DNA from: Mycobacterium sp. Aquia_216
Lineage (GTDB): Bacteria; Actinomycetota; Actinomycetes; Mycobacteriales; Mycobacteriaceae
Direction of reading: 5' to 3'
DNA length: 64,000 nucleotides
Assembly (NCBI RefSeq): GCF_026723865.1
Contig: NZ_CP113529.1
Span: 3,286,001-3,350,000 of the forward strand
Under the pieces are notes generated by a model. It was not told the DNA's origin. It was given only the letters and a program-made list of their open reading frames with translations, and searched no databases. Made by a program: the position numbers and the translations under genes. Shown piece by piece: positions 17,071 to 29,552 of this stretch (its first letter is position 1; each line of letters begins with the position of its first letter).

Positions 17071-17086
17071 GATGTCAGGAGTGCCC

Positions 17087-19912
<2,826 letters not shown>

Positions 19913-19950
19913 GGGTGTCAAATGTGCGGCTCCATGTCAGTGGAGCGCTG

Positions 19951-19971
19951 TAGTATCGAACCTATGTTCGA
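19951..19971 (+). promoter_or_regulatory. Promoter -10 and LexA (SOS) box over the 13E12 start codon
   Basis: TAGTAT (19951-19956) is a good -10 hexamer. Overlapping its last base is TCGAACCTATGTTCGA (19956-19971), an exact match to the mycobacterial LexA pattern TCGAAC-N4-GTTCGA. The ATG at 19964 lies inside the box, 7 bases after the -10, so the mRNA is probably leaderless and LexA would sit on the transcription start. Confidence 0.8.
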
Positions 19972-21238
19972 GCGATTGGTTGAAATCGATCCGGCGGCCG
20001 ATGAATCGGCGTTGATCGAGCACATCGCTGAGCTGGAGCGGATCAAGTCCGCGGCGGCGGCCGGCCAGGCTCGAGCGGCGGCCGCCTTGGACGCGGCGCG
20101 TCGAGCCGACGAAGCAGCTGCCGGCGTCCCCGCAGCTCAGCGCGGGCGCGGTGTGGCCAGCGAGGTGGCACTGGCACGACGGGACTCGCCCGCCCGGGGC
20201 GGGCGGCATCTTGGCTTCGCTAAAGCCCTTGTGCACGAGATGCCGCATACTCTCGCGGCGCTGGAATGCGGTGCACTGTCGGAGTGGCGGGCCACCTTGA
20301 TCGTGCGCGAGAGTGCGTGCTTGGACGTCGAGGACCGTCGCACGTTGGATGCCGAGTTGTGCGCGAACCCGGCCAGCCTCAACGGAATGGGCGATGCGCG
20401 AGTGGCCGGCGCCGCCAAGGCGGTCGCCTACCGCCTGGACCCCCAAGCCGTTGTCGAACGAGCGGCCAAGGCCGAGAACGGACGCACGGTGACTATCCGG
20501 CCTGCGCCCGACACCATGACCTATTTGACCGCGTTGTTGCCCGTAGCCCAGGGAGTTTCGGTGTACGCGGCACTGCGGCGCGAGGCCGACGTTCGTTGCG
20601 ACGGACGGTCACGCGGACAGACGATGGCGGACACCCTCGTCGAGCGGGTGACCGGGCGCGACGCGGCGGTCCCCACTCCGATAGCGGTCAACCTGGTTCT
20701 TTCGGATGAAACACTTCTGGGCGGTGACAGCGCACCGGCCGATATCCGCGGCTACGGCCCCATTCCGGCGTCGGTGGCCCGTGCCATGGTGTCTCGTGCC
20801 GTCACCGACCGGCGGTCGCGGGCGACGCTGCGAAGGCTCTACGCCCATCCCCATTCCGGGGCGATGGTGGCGATGGAGTCGCGTGTGCGCCTGTTCCCGC
20901 GCGGTTTGGCCACCTTCATCGAGTTGCGGGATCAACGTTGTCGCACACCCTATTGTGATGCGCCGATCCGACACCGCGACCATGCGCAACCGTGGACCGC
21001 AGGCGGACCTACCACCGCGGCCAACGGTCTCGGCTTGTGCGAGCAGTGCAACTACACCAAGGAGGCCGTTGGGTGGCGCGTCATCACCAGCATCGGCGAA
21101 ACCCACACCCACGCAGCCGAATTTGCCACACCAACGGGCCACACCTACCGGTCGGGGGCCCCGCCGCGGGCACCCGCCGTCACAGTCAGCGCAATCGAAG
21201 TGCGAGTCGGTATCGCTCTCGCTAAGCATGCCGCCTAG
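19964..21238 (+). CDS. 13E12-type DUF222/HNH endonuclease, SOS-regulated
   Basis: Protein of 424 residues. An N-terminal DUF222 region contains a long Ala-rich helical stretch, and a C-terminal HNH nuclease domain contains RCRTPYCDAPIRHRDHAQPW and GLGLCEQCN. The paired cysteines (CRTPYC, CEQC) and the H-RDH motif are intact. This is the architecture of the mycobacterial 13E12 repeat family, a repetitive gene family sometimes carrying phage or element attachment sites and reported as DNA-damage induced. The start at 19964 (MFERLVEID) is chosen because a LexA box and -10 place the transcription start there. It follows gcvB by 51 bases but is a separate unit. I do not recall a 13E12 gene here in H37Rv, so it is probably an insertion. 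Confidence 0.85.
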   Translation: MFERLVEIDPAADESALIEHIAELERIKSAAAAGQARAAAALDAARRADEAAAGVPAAQRGRGVASEVALARRDSPARGGRHLGFAKALVHEMPHTLAALECGALSEWRATLIVRESACLDVEDRRTLDAELCANPASLNGMGDARVAGAAKAVAYRLDPQAVVERAAKAENGRTVTIRPAPDTMTYLTALLPVAQGVSVYAALRREADVRCDGRSRGQTMADTLVERVTGRDAAVPTPIAVNLVLSDETLLGGDSAPADIRGYGPIPASVARAMVSRAVTDRRSRATLRRLYAHPHSGAMVAMESRVRLFPRGLATFIELRDQRCRTPYCDAPIRHRDHAQPWTAGGPTTAANGLGLCEQCNYTKEAVGWRVITSIGETHTHAAEFATPTGHTYRSGAPPRAPAVTVSAIEVRVGIALAKHAA

Positions 21239-21296
21239 GGTTTCGATGCGGGACCTGGTGTGATAATCCGATAGCCGCACGGTCACCACACGGCCG

Positions 21297-22010
21297 CTAC
21301 CCATTGGCGTCTCCAGTCCGGGTGGGGCCGACATAGAGCGAGTTCAGCTGCAGCCCACCGTCAATGCCGATCTCTTGCGCCGTGATGTAGCCGGAGGCAT
21401 CGCGCGCGAGGAAGGCAACCAGATCGGCGACTTCTCCCGGACGGCCGAAGCGTCCGCTGGGCACCGCGGCCCTGATGCGCTCTTGATCGGCGTCGGGCAG
21501 TGCCAATACCGGTGGGCTGGCGATCATGCCGGGCAGGACGCAGTTGGCGGTGATACCCAGCGAGCAGTTCTCGATCGCGATCGTTCGTATCATCCCGTAC
21601 AGGCCGGCTTTCGACGCTGCGTAGGCAACCTTGCCCGGCGACCCGAGTTGAGCCGCCATGCTGGAGATCGCGATAATGCGGCCGAAGCGTCGTTCTCGCA
21701 TTCCCGCCAGGCAAGCCTGGATGACGCGAAACGATCCGGTGAGATTCACGTCGATATCGCGTGACCACTTCTTCGCCGACATCGAATGCGCTGGTGCGAA
21801 GGTGCCGACGACACCCGCCACGGACACGCAGATGTCGACGTCTCGTGTCGCTTCTGCCGGAATCGAATCGGCGGTCAAGTCCACGACCACGTCGGCCGGA
21901 CCGGTCACATCCATCGTGCGCACCGCGACCCCGGCCGCGCGCAACTGCTCGCAAACAGCCGTCCCGATACCTCCATTGGCGCCGGTCACCAGCGCCGTCC
22001 GCTTCGTCAC
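21297..22010 (-). CDS. Short-chain dehydrogenase/reductase
   Basis: Classical SDR of 237 residues. The cofactor motif TGANGGIG is at residues 9-16, and Asn89, the serine pair near 116, Tyr130 and Lys134 (YAASKAG) complete the active site. Asp34 after strand 2 (RTMDV) favours NAD over NADP. The GTG start has AGGAG five bases upstream. It resembles FabG-like oxidoreductases; the substrate is unknown. It sits in a block of genes that differs from the H37Rv order and is in the same direction as the downstream regulators' targets would be, but no operon partner is obvious. Confidence 0.88.
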   Translation of the reverse strand: MTKRTALVTGANGGIGTAVCEQLRAAGVAVRTMDVTGPADVVVDLTADSIPAEATRDVDICVSVAGVVGTFAPAHSMSAKKWSRDIDVNLTGSFRVIQACLAGMRERRFGRIIAISSMAAQLGSPGKVAYAASKAGLYGMIRTIAIENCSLGITANCVLPGMIASPPVLALPDADQERIRAAVPSGRFGRPGEVADLVAFLARDASGYITAQEIGIDGGLQLNSLYVGPTRTGDANG

Positions 22011-22074
22011 GTCATCTCCTCATCCGATAGTCAAGTGCCTCCGGCTATGTAGCGCACCCCCCACGGCCCCGCGG

Positions 22075-22872
22075 TTACCCGCCGGAAAGCTGCCGCAGGG
22101 CGCGTTCGGACGACGATCCCGGTTGCGCCCAAAAGGGAACGAGCACATGACCACTACCCTCGAGGGTCATATGTTGGAAATGCAGCGTCAACGGTCCGAC
22201 CCGGGGATGCATCAGTTTCTTCGTGCCACTGTTGTCGTGCGTGACGTCGTGACGGGACCACAGCATCCGAAAGCGCTCGCTTCGTTTGAGGAGTTCCTCG
22301 ATCACCGCGGTCAAACCCGGATCCGGATTGCGCACCGCATACACCCGAAGCCAGCACACGGCCCGCATCGTCAGTTTGTCCCAGTTCCTATAGAACTTTG
22401 GCATCTCTGGGTTCAGAAATAGCGATAGCAGCGTGTTGTCTCCAGGTTCGATGTGCGGAAAAACAGCGCGCGCAATGGGATTGGCCACCACCAAGTTCAG
22501 TGAGCAGTCATGAACGTGCACCGGCGTCAGCGGCCAACTATTGACCAGCGAATAAATTTCCGGCTCAAGCTCTTTCGAGGATCGTTGCCCAGATCGCGGC
22601 CGCCGCACCAGGTCCCGCAAGTAGGCAACGTCGTCGTCGTCGAGCTTCAAAGCCCGCGCGATACCGTCCAAGACCTGGTCAGAGGGACTTCGTTCGCGAC
22701 CCTGCTCGATACGCAGGTAGTAGTCGACGCTGACGCCGGCCAGTGCCGCAACCTCCTCGCGCCGCAGTCCGGCGACCCGTCGGCGACCGCCACCGGGCAG
22801 TCCCACGTCGCTGGGTTGCAGTTCTTCGCGACGGGCACGCAGAAATCGCGCCAACGCTGAGGAGTTCGACAC
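22075..22872 (-). CDS. XRE-family regulator with MmyB-like ligand-binding domain
   Basis: Helix-turn-helix regulator of about 265 residues. The HTH region (RRVAGLRREEVAALAGVSVD, then YYLRIEQGRERSPS) is followed by an MmyB-like C-terminal domain (WPLTPVHVHDCSLNLVVANP; LTLHFQHMTLEG). MmyB-like domains are PAS-related and bind small hydrophobic ligands; such regulators usually control an adjacent oxidoreductase, here plausibly the SDR downstream. The GTG at 22872 follows GAGG by 8 bases and begins the family-typical N-terminus (SNSSALARFLRARREEL). An in-frame ATG at 22998 would add a 42-residue low-complexity extension; I cannot exclude it. Confidence 0.82.
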   Translation of the reverse strand: MSNSSALARFLRARREELQPSDVGLPGGGRRRVAGLRREEVAALAGVSVDYYLRIEQGRERSPSDQVLDGIARALKLDDDDVAYLRDLVRRPRSGQRSSKELEPEIYSLVNSWPLTPVHVHDCSLNLVVANPIARAVFPHIEPGDNTLLSLFLNPEMPKFYRNWDKLTMRAVCWLRVYAVRNPDPGLTAVIEELLKRSERFRMLWSRHDVTHDNSGTKKLMHPRVGPLTLHFQHMTLEGSGHVLVPFWAQPGSSSERALRQLSGG

Positions 22873-23219
22873 GCGCCCGCCTCTGGATCGAGAACCTGGC
22901 CGAATGCCCGCTGGCTCTTGAGGTGCAAACCGGCCGTCCGACCCGCCGCCACCGCCGATGAGCTCGAATCGGCGTTCGGTGGCTGTGGACTCGCTCATCG
23001 GGCCGAGGCCGTTGCCGCTTGGCCCTTCGGCGCGGCGATCAGCCCCACTCGATGATCGATCAGCAGCACCGCCGTGGAGTCGCGAGTGAATCTGGTTCGG
23101 CGCATGTCGTCTCCCTGTGTTCCGATGCTCACACCCCGAGCATTGCAATTGACATAACGCCGAGATTATTAGTAACTATTCCTGACTATCGCCATGAGTT
23201 ACGGTGCGGCCGCACCTCG
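22873..23219. other. Gap upstream of the XRE gene
   Basis: The 347-base gap holds the possible N-terminal extension of the XRE protein (to 22998) and an A+T-rich patch at 23149-23180. On the minus strand TAATAAT (23164-23170) would serve as a -10 for the XRE gene. TAGTAACTA (23170-23178) is a small palindrome that could be an operator. A TTGACA on the plus strand at 23149 has no good -10 partner. Confidence 0.35.
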
Positions 23220-23687
23220 CTATGGAGGTGTGTCCGCGGCATCGCTTGCCGTCGCGGCGCGCTGGTGATCGACGACGGTCCGGAAGTCGGTCAGAAAACG
23301 GCGGAAGTTCGCGGCACCAAGATTGCGGGCGTGCCTGTCCATGATGTCGGCCATGATCGAGTCGGCAGCCTCCATCTGCCGGCGCCCACGAGCAGTGGGT
23401 ACGACGAGCTTGGCTCGGCGGTCGGCGGGGTCCGGCGTGCGTTCCACGTAGCCCAGGGCCTCGAGGTCGTCGATGAACACGCCGATCACCTGCTTCACGT
23501 GGCCGGATTGCCGCGCCAGGTCAGTCGCCCGGACACCTTCGGGACGCAGGTGCGCCAGCACCGCCCCATGGCGGGGGGCGATGTCGTCGAATCCTTCGTC
23601 GCGCAGCCGGCGGAAGAGTTCGCCTTGCACCGCGACGAGTAGGCGACCGGCCAGCACCCCCAGATCGTTGCCTCGACCACCGCTCAT
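23220..23687 (-). CDS. MarR-family transcriptional regulator
   Basis: Winged helix-turn-helix regulator of 155 residues. The recognition region is RATDLARQSGHVKQVIGVFIDDLEALGYV (residues about 52-80, given in part), followed by the wing TPDPADRRAKLVVPT, the typical MarR D-x-R-D/A-x-R-x4-L-T pattern. ATG 23687 follows GGAGG by 6 bases. Its downstream neighbour on the same strand is the XRE gene, 347 bases away. Likely ligands are phenolic or other small hydrophobic compounds. Target unknown. Confidence 0.88.
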   Translation of the reverse strand: MSGGRGNDLGVLAGRLLVAVQGELFRRLRDEGFDDIAPRHGAVLAHLRPEGVRATDLARQSGHVKQVIGVFIDDLEALGYVERTPDPADRRAKLVVPTARGRRQMEAADSIMADIMDRHARNLGAANFRRFLTDFRTVVDHQRAATASDAADTPP

Positions 23688-23783
23688 TGCCGTCCTCCGC
23701 ACTCAGACCAACGGGCCCGCGAGCCGCGTCGCATCAGCCAGCTTGATGCATCGCGCTGTGGAGTGGCTGGCAGACGCGCTGCT

Positions 23784-25931
23784 TCAGCTCAAAAATGTGC
23801 TGACCGCGTTGGCAAGGTCGGGGGAGGCCGATGTCGCCAGGTTCTGGTAGCTGCCGCCGCTGAGCTGGGCGACCGCTTCCCACGTGGCCCGGTCCGGATC
23901 AGCAGCAAAGTCGATGACGTTGACCGCGATCGGTTTGGCCGGGTCGGCGCTCGTGCGGATGAAATTCTGCAAACCCGGCCCATCGAGGGATTGGTCCGTA
24001 TGCGGCCCCGCCGTGATCAGCAGGATCGAGTTCGCTTGCCCAGCGCGGTAATTGGTCTGCATATCTTGGTAGAGCATGCGGAGCGTGGTGAACGACACCG
24101 CGCCGCCGCCGGACGAATATTGCTTGTCCAGCGCGGCTGCCAGGGCGGCGGGGCGGGGCTGCCCGTTGACCGGGTCGGCCAGTGGGCCGGTCGCGACCTC
24201 CGAACGGCCCTCGTGGCCGTCGAAAGTCCACAACCCCAAGATCGCGGTCGGCGGCAATGCCTTGATCCGGTCTTGCAGCGCCGCAATCACGTTGGCCAAC
24301 CGGGTTTTTCCACCCTCATCGCCGGGCATCGACTGGTCCAGCATGATCGTCGCGGCCAGTCCGCTGGACGGCGCGGCCATGGCATCCGCCAGGGTGGCAC
24401 GCGTGGCGTCGTCACCCACCGACAGCGTGGCGGGCAGCGTCGCGAAGCCCGTCACCGGGCTGCTCGGCGGGTTCACGCCGTTGACCCGAAAACCGGCTTT
24501 GGCCAGTTTCGACTGTTGTTCGGGCTTGCGCATGAAGTGGACGAACTCGCTTGCCGCTGAGGCCTGTTCCTTTGACAGCCATGAGCCGCTGAGCAGCACC
24601 GTGGGGTAGTCGGCGACCGGCGCCGGGCCCTGCGGTAGCCAGGAGGCCAACGTGTTCTTGGCGTCCGACAGCGACTGTCCGCGCGTGAAGACCTGCTGCT
24701 CGGTGGTGACCACCGCGTGCACCGGGGCGGTTGCCGCATCCCCGGGCTTCAGCAGCGCGTTCATTGCCTCGGTCAGCGAATTGTCGGCCAGTTTGGGTTG
24801 GGCGGTCGTCAATGAGCGCAGCCCGGCGGTGCCTTGGGTGGCCGGTGCACCGGGAGGTGCCGATGCGGCCGCGACCGCCTCACCCGCCAGATAGGAGGCG
24901 TCGCTGTTGCCGCTCGTCGGCAACGCCAGTCGCAGCGATCCCCACGCCGGTAACTTCAATGCCGCCAAGGCATTCGGATTGGTCTGCAGGCCTGGCAGTG
25001 CGCCCCAGTTCTGGTTGGACAGGGCCTGCTGCAATTCGGGCCGAACGGCGAGCAACACCGGAGACGTCACCAGCGAGCGACTGTCACTGATCGTTTTCTG
25101 GCCCGCCGCCGCGGTCAGCCGCGCGGCAGACACCGAGCTGCCGGGGATCCACAACGCCGGCTGGGATCCCAGCTCCGCCGGCCACTTGCCGATGAAGCCG
25201 GCGATGACGGCGTCGGAGCCGGCCGGTTTGACATCCACCACCATGCAGTGGTCGCCGACCGGGCCGGCCGAGGAGTTGTAGCTTTCCGCGAACTGCTGAA
25301 CCGAGTCGGCGATCGATGGATCGACAACCACGGCGACGGTTTCCTTGCCTCCGACACAGCGTGCGGCGGCGGTGTGCGAACGATGTGACAACGCGTCACC
25401 GAAGAAACTCCACAGGATGACGGTGCCGACCACCACGATGACCGCGACCAGGGCCACGATCACGCCGATGCTGACTCCCCGTCGTCCGCCGGCGCTGCGG
25501 TGACCGCCCCGCCAATCGCCGAGTACTCGGTGGCCGGATTCGAGGAAGCCCGGCTTTGGATCCGGCCCGGAGCTTTCCGGCCGAGCCGGAAATTCGGGGT
25601 ATTCCTCGTCTTCCAGGAAGCGCGCGTCCGCGGCGTAGCGACCTTCACCCGCGGCGGGGAAGTCCTCTTCGGCGTAGCCGTCGTCCGCCTGGTTCGCATC
25701 CTCGTCGGCGAAGTTCGGGTCGACACCATGCTCATCGCCGCTCTCCGCGTCGGTGTCGTCGTCTTCGGCCGGGTCGTGGCCGTAGACGACATCGTCGTCG
25801 GCGTCGCGCGGATCCCGCCTGTCCCGTTGCTCCTGATAGCGAGAAACGAGGTCGCGGGCGGTGAACTTGGTCGTCGCGGACTCGTCTGAAGGCTCGTCGG
25901 CCGACTTCCCGGGCATGCTGTGCCTACCCAT
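23784..25931 (-). CDS. Membrane-anchored solute-binding-like/VWA protein (Rv1836c-type)
   Basis: Protein of 715 residues orthologous to Rv1836c; the start MGRHS is conserved. An acidic, Asp-rich cytoplasmic N-terminus (residues 1 to about 150) precedes one transmembrane helix (GVIVALVAVIVVVGTVILW). The extracytoplasmic part combines a periplasmic-binding-protein-like domain (GDHCMVVDVKPAGSDAVIAG; LWIPGSS) with a C-terminal von Willebrand A-type domain (IMLDQSMPGDEGGKTRL: DxSxS-like, incomplete). VWA domains mediate metal-dependent protein contacts; here the MIDAS is DQSMP, with T/D residues further on. Function unknown. It is 99 bases downstream of glcB on the same strand. Confidence 0.85.
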   Translation of the reverse strand: MGRHSMPGKSADEPSDESATTKFTARDLVSRYQEQRDRRDPRDADDDVVYGHDPAEDDDTDAESGDEHGVDPNFADEDANQADDGYAEEDFPAAGEGRYAADARFLEDEEYPEFPARPESSGPDPKPGFLESGHRVLGDWRGGHRSAGGRRGVSIGVIVALVAVIVVVGTVILWSFFGDALSHRSHTAAARCVGGKETVAVVVDPSIADSVQQFAESYNSSAGPVGDHCMVVDVKPAGSDAVIAGFIGKWPAELGSQPALWIPGSSVSAARLTAAAGQKTISDSRSLVTSPVLLAVRPELQQALSNQNWGALPGLQTNPNALAALKLPAWGSLRLALPTSGNSDASYLAGEAVAAASAPPGAPATQGTAGLRSLTTAQPKLADNSLTEAMNALLKPGDAATAPVHAVVTTEQQVFTRGQSLSDAKNTLASWLPQGPAPVADYPTVLLSGSWLSKEQASAASEFVHFMRKPEQQSKLAKAGFRVNGVNPPSSPVTGFATLPATLSVGDDATRATLADAMAAPSSGLAATIMLDQSMPGDEGGKTRLANVIAALQDRIKALPPTAILGLWTFDGHEGRSEVATGPLADPVNGQPRPAALAAALDKQYSSGGGAVSFTTLRMLYQDMQTNYRAGQANSILLITAGPHTDQSLDGPGLQNFIRTSADPAKPIAVNVIDFAADPDRATWEAVAQLSGGSYQNLATSASPDLANAVSTFLS

Positions 25932-26030
25932 ATCGGCGCGCGCCGCCTTTCCGTCGATGCGTCATCTGTCCGGTGGTGAAATCGGCGCCGAGTCTAGTCA
26001 TGAGAAGCATTGCCGCAGGTTGCGCCCGAA

Positions 26031-28217
26031 TTAGGCACCGGCGCGAGCCTTGAGTTCGCGCCGTCGCCGATGCAGGATCGGCTCCGTGTAGCCGCTGGGC
26101 TGCTGCGCGCCGGACAGGATCAGCTCCTGGGCGGCCAAGAACGCGATGCTGTCGTCGAAGTTGGGCGCCATCGCGTGGTACGACGCGTCGCCGGCGTTCT
26201 GCTGATCGACCATCGGGGCCATCCGCTCCAGGCTGGCGCGGACATCCTCGCTGGTGATGATGCCGTGTCGCAGCCAGTTCGCCAGCAATTGACTAGAGAT
26301 CCGCAGCGTCGCCCGGTCCTCCATCAGGGCGACATTGTGGATGTCGGGCACCTTCGAGCAGCCGACGCCGGCGTCGATCCACCGCACCACGTAACCCAGG
26401 ATGGACTGGCAGTTGTTGTCAACCTCCTCGCGGATCTCCTCGGGGGCCCAGGCCAGTTCCTTGGCCAGCGGGATGGTGAGCAACTCGTCGACGGTCGTGC
26501 GCTTCTTGCCCGCGAGCTCCTTCTGCACGGCGAAGACATCCACCTCGTGGTAGTGCATCGCGTGCAGGGTGGCCGCCGTCGGGGACGGGACCCATGCGGT
26601 GGTGGCGCCGGCCTTCGGCTGGCCGATCTTCTGCTCGACCATGTCGGCCATCAGCTCGGTCATCGCCCACATGCCCTTGCCGATCTGGGCCTTGCCGGAG
26701 AAACCGGCGGCAAGGCCGATGTCGACATTGGCGTCCTCGTAGGCCTTGATCCACGTGGTGCTCTTCATCGCACCCTTGCGGATCATCGGACCCGCCTCCA
26801 TCGAGGTGTGGATTTCGTCGCCGGTGCGGTCCAGGAAGCCGGTGTTGATGAACACGACGCGATCCGCGGCGGCCTTGATACAGGCCTTCAGGTTGAGCGT
26901 GGTGCGGCGCTCCTCATCCATGATGCCGACCTTCATGGTGCCCTGCGGCAACCCCAGCACGTCCTCGACTCGGCTGAACAACTCGCAGGTGAACGCGACC
27001 TCGGCGGGGCCGTGCATCTTCGGCTTCACGATGTAGATGGAACCGGTGCGGCTGTTGGTCAGTGGGCCGTTGGCATCACCGGCCTTCAGCCCATGGATGG
27101 CGGTCAGCCCGGTGAACAGGGCGTCCTGGATACCTTCGAACACCTCGTTGCCCTCGGCGTCGATGATCGCGTCGTTGGTCATCAGGTGCCCGACATTGCG
27201 GACGAAGAGCAGGCTTCGCCCGGGCACGGTCAGCTCGCCACCGTCGGGTGTGTGGTAGGTGCGGTCCTCGTTGAGCGCGCGGGTGAAGGTCTTGCCGTCT
27301 TTACTGACCTCTTCCACCAGGTCGCCCCTGTTGAGGCCCAGCCAGTTGCGGTAGCCCAGCACCTTGTCGTCCGCGTCGACGGCGGCCACCGAGTCCTCGA
27401 AGTCCATAATCGTGGTAATCGCGGACTCCAGGATCACGTCCTTGATCCCGGCCGCGTCGGTCTTGCCGATCGGCGACTCCGGGTCGATCAGGATCTCGAG
27501 GTGCAGCCCGTGGTTGATCAGCAACACCGACCAGTTCGGGGACCCGAGCTCGCCGCTGTACCCCGCGAACTTCTCCGGGCTGGCCAACTCGGTGGACTCC
27601 GCACCGACCGCGATCTGCAGCTTCCCGTCCTCGATGCTCAAGCCCGTCACGTCCGCCCATGAGCCCGACGCCAGCGGCGCCGCCTGGTCGAGAAACTTGC
27701 GCGCGTAGGCGATCACCTTGTCGCCGCGAATCGTGTTGTAGCTGCTGCCCTTATCCGCGCCATCGGACTCCGGAATGACGTCCGTGCCGTACAGCGCGTC
27801 GTACAGGGAGCCCCAGCGTGCATTGGCCGCGTTCAGCGCGAACCGCGCATTGAGCACCGGCACCACCAGCTGCGGGCCGGCGGTCGTCGTGATCTCGTCG
27901 TCCACGCCCGACGTGCTGATCGTGAAGTCGTCGGGTTCGGGAAGCAGATATCCGATGTCGGTGAGGAACTGACGGTAGGCCTCGGCGTCGAGCGGCTCGA
28001 TGACGCGGTGGCGGTGCCACTTGTCGATTTGGGCCTGCAGCTCGTCGCGCGTGTTCAGCAAACTCTGGTTCTGCGGAGTGAGATCGGCGACGACTTTGTC
28101 GACGCCCGCCCAGAAGCTGTCCGGGTCGATATCGGTGCCGGGCAGTGCCTCGTTGTTCACGAAGTCGTAGAGCTCTCGGGCAACGCGCAAGTTCCCCGCC
28201 GACACGCGGTCAGTCAT
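26031..28217 (-). CDS. glcB: Malate synthase G
   Basis: Glyoxylate-shunt enzyme of 728 residues that condenses glyoxylate and acetyl-CoA to malate. Family motifs are present: [33 protein letters not shown] (containing the catalytic arginine), [12 protein letters not shown] and the C-terminal region [20 protein letters not shown] (aspartate/acid region). The H37Rv enzyme, as I recall, has about 13 more C-terminal residues; here it ends [14 protein letters not shown] 28217 follows GGAGG; a longer frame to 28271 is rejected. In M. tuberculosis the protein is also found on the surface, where it has been reported to bind laminin. The shunt also needs isocitrate lyase, absent from the window. Confidence 0.96.
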   Translation of the reverse strand: MTDRVSAGNLRVARELYDFVNNEALPGTDIDPDSFWAGVDKVVADLTPQNQSLLNTRDELQAQIDKWHRHRVIEPLDAEAYRQFLTDIGYLLPEPDDFTISTSGVDDEITTTAGPQLVVPVLNARFALNAANARWGSLYDALYGTDVIPESDGADKGSSYNTIRGDKVIAYARKFLDQAAPLASGSWADVTGLSIEDGKLQIAVGAESTELASPEKFAGYSGELGSPNWSVLLINHGLHLEILIDPESPIGKTDAAGIKDVILESAITTIMDFEDSVAAVDADDKVLGYRNWLGLNRGDLVEEVSKDGKTFTRALNEDRTYHTPDGGELTVPGRSLLFVRNVGHLMTNDAIIDAEGNEVFEGIQDALFTGLTAIHGLKAGDANGPLTNSRTGSIYIVKPKMHGPAEVAFTCELFSRVEDVLGLPQGTMKVGIMDEERRTTLNLKACIKAAADRVVFINTGFLDRTGDEIHTSMEAGPMIRKGAMKSTTWIKAYEDANVDIGLAAGFSGKAQIGKGMWAMTELMADMVEQKIGQPKAGATTAWVPSPTAATLHAMHYHEVDVFAVQKELAGKKRTTVDELLTIPLAKELAWAPEEIREEVDNNCQSILGYVVRWIDAGVGCSKVPDIHNVALMEDRATLRISSQLLANWLRHGIITSEDVRASLERMAPMVDQQNAGDASYHAMAPNFDDSIAFLAAQELILSGAQQPSGYTEPILHRRRRELKARAGA

Positions 28218-28511
28218 TTTTCTCCTCCATAATCGCTTCATTGGTCCCACTCGACCCCCGACTGGCCCCAACTAGCTACGCCATCAGCGTACCGGCCTAC
28301 CGCGCGAACGATCGTATTCGTCCAGCCCGCAATAGCAGGTCACGACGCGCTTCACGGGCTTGGGTGTGGGCGTCCCGGCGGGCCCCGGGCCGCGTTTTCG
28401 GGCAACGCGTGGGCTGCGGCCGCACCCTGGCCCCGGCTCCGGCTTGCACCGGCGCCGTTCAATCATACGGGCTGGACGGGGCCCTGTTCGGCGGGCGCCC
28501 GGCGGCTGGTT

Positions 28512-29552
28512 TCACTGTGCATCGCGCATGCTGCCGACCAGATCCTCCATCAGGTCCTCCATCGCCACCATCGCGACGACGCCGCGGCCGTCGGTCACGA
28601 GTGCCAGGTGGCTGTTGGTGCGCCGCATCCGCGACAGGGCATCGGCCAGCGGCAACGTGATGGTCACCCGCGGCAGCGGGCGCACCAACGCGAGGTCGAT
28701 CACCGTCTGCGGATCGTCGCCGAGCGTCAGCATGTCCTTGATGTGCAGGTACCCGATGAACCTCCCGTCGACGGCCGCGACCGGGAAGCGGGAGTAGCCG
28801 GTCTCGGCCAAGGCGCTTTCGACGGCCCCGATCGTCGGCCCGGAACCCTGTGCCGCCACCGGCACCGCCCTGACGTCGGCGAGCGAGACGGCCACGTCGC
28901 CGACCACCCGGTTGCCGATCTGCAGCGCTCGGGTCAGCCGAGTGTGTTCCTCAGGGTCCAGCAGGCCTTCGGACACCGATTCGGCGATCATCGCGCTCAG
29001 CTCGACCGGTGAGACCGTGATGTCGAGCTCGTCTTTGGGTTCCACGCGCAGTATCCGCAGGATCGCGTTGGCGCACTTGTTGTAGAAGACGATGAACGGT
29101 CGGGCCACGCGCACGTAGGCCAGGTAGGGGGGCACCAGCAGCATCGCGGTGCGCTCCGGGCCGGCCAGCGCGATGTTCTTCGGCACCATCTCGCCGAGCA
29201 GCACGTGCAGCGTCACCACCACTGCCAGCGCGATCACGAAGGACAGCGTGTGCAGCAGCGCCGGGGGCATGCTGGTCAGGCCGAATGCCGAGTGCAACAG
29301 GTCGGCGACCGCCGACTCGCCGACCCGCCCGAGCAGCAGCGAGGCCACGGTGACGCCCAACTGCGAGCCGGCCAGCATGGAGGCGAGCTGTTCGCCGGCC
29401 CGGATCACGGTGACCGCTCTCTTCTTGCCCTGCTCGGCCAGCGCCTCGAGGCGGTCGCGACGGGCCGAGATCAGCGAGAACTCCGCACCGACGAAAAAGG
29501 CGTTCGTGGCGATCAGCAGAATCGCCAGCAGCACTCCGAGCGTGTCGTTCAT
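28512..29552 (-). CDS. CNNM/DUF21 membrane protein with CBS domains (Rv1841c-type)
   Basis: Integral membrane protein of 346 residues. The DUF21 (CNNM) membrane domain covers about residues 1-190 with [20 protein letters not shown] near the start, followed by two CBS motifs ([22 protein letters not shown] split by the turn; [20 protein letters not shown]). It lacks the CorC_HlyC C-terminal domain present in its neighbour. Such proteins are linked to magnesium or other divalent cation export. Its start overlaps the stop of the upstream paralogue by 4 bases (ATGA), so the two are translated together and may form a heterodimer. The 294-base gap on its other side to glcB shows no gene I trust. 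Confidence 0.88.
   Translation of the reverse strand: MNDTLGVLLAILLIATNAFFVGAEFSLISARRDRLEALAEQGKKRAVTVIRAGEQLASMLAGSQLGVTVASLLLGRVGESAVADLLHSAFGLTSMPPALLHTLSFVIALAVVVTLHVLLGEMVPKNIALAGPERTAMLLVPPYLAYVRVARPFIVFYNKCANAILRILRVEPKDELDITVSPVELSAMIAESVSEGLLDPEEHTRLTRALQIGNRVVGDVAVSLADVRAVPVAAQGSGPTIGAVESALAETGYSRFPVAAVDGRFIGYLHIKDMLTLGDDPQTVIDLALVRPLPRVTITLPLADALSRMRRTNSHLALVTDGRGVVAMVAMEDLMEDLVGSMRDAQ

Noticed and set aside
23149-23177. Plus-strand promoter with TTGACA at 23149
   Set aside because: No good -10 at 16-18 bases and no plus-strand gene follows; the A+T-rich patch fits better as the minus-strand promoter of the XRE gene.
28218-28511. Possible small gene (minus strand 28284-28466) between glcB and the CNNM gene
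   Set aside because: The 60-residue product is Arg/Pro-rich with no conserved pattern and a poor ribosome site. H37Rv has a toxin-antitoxin pair and a PE_PGRS gene here; neither is visible in this window.
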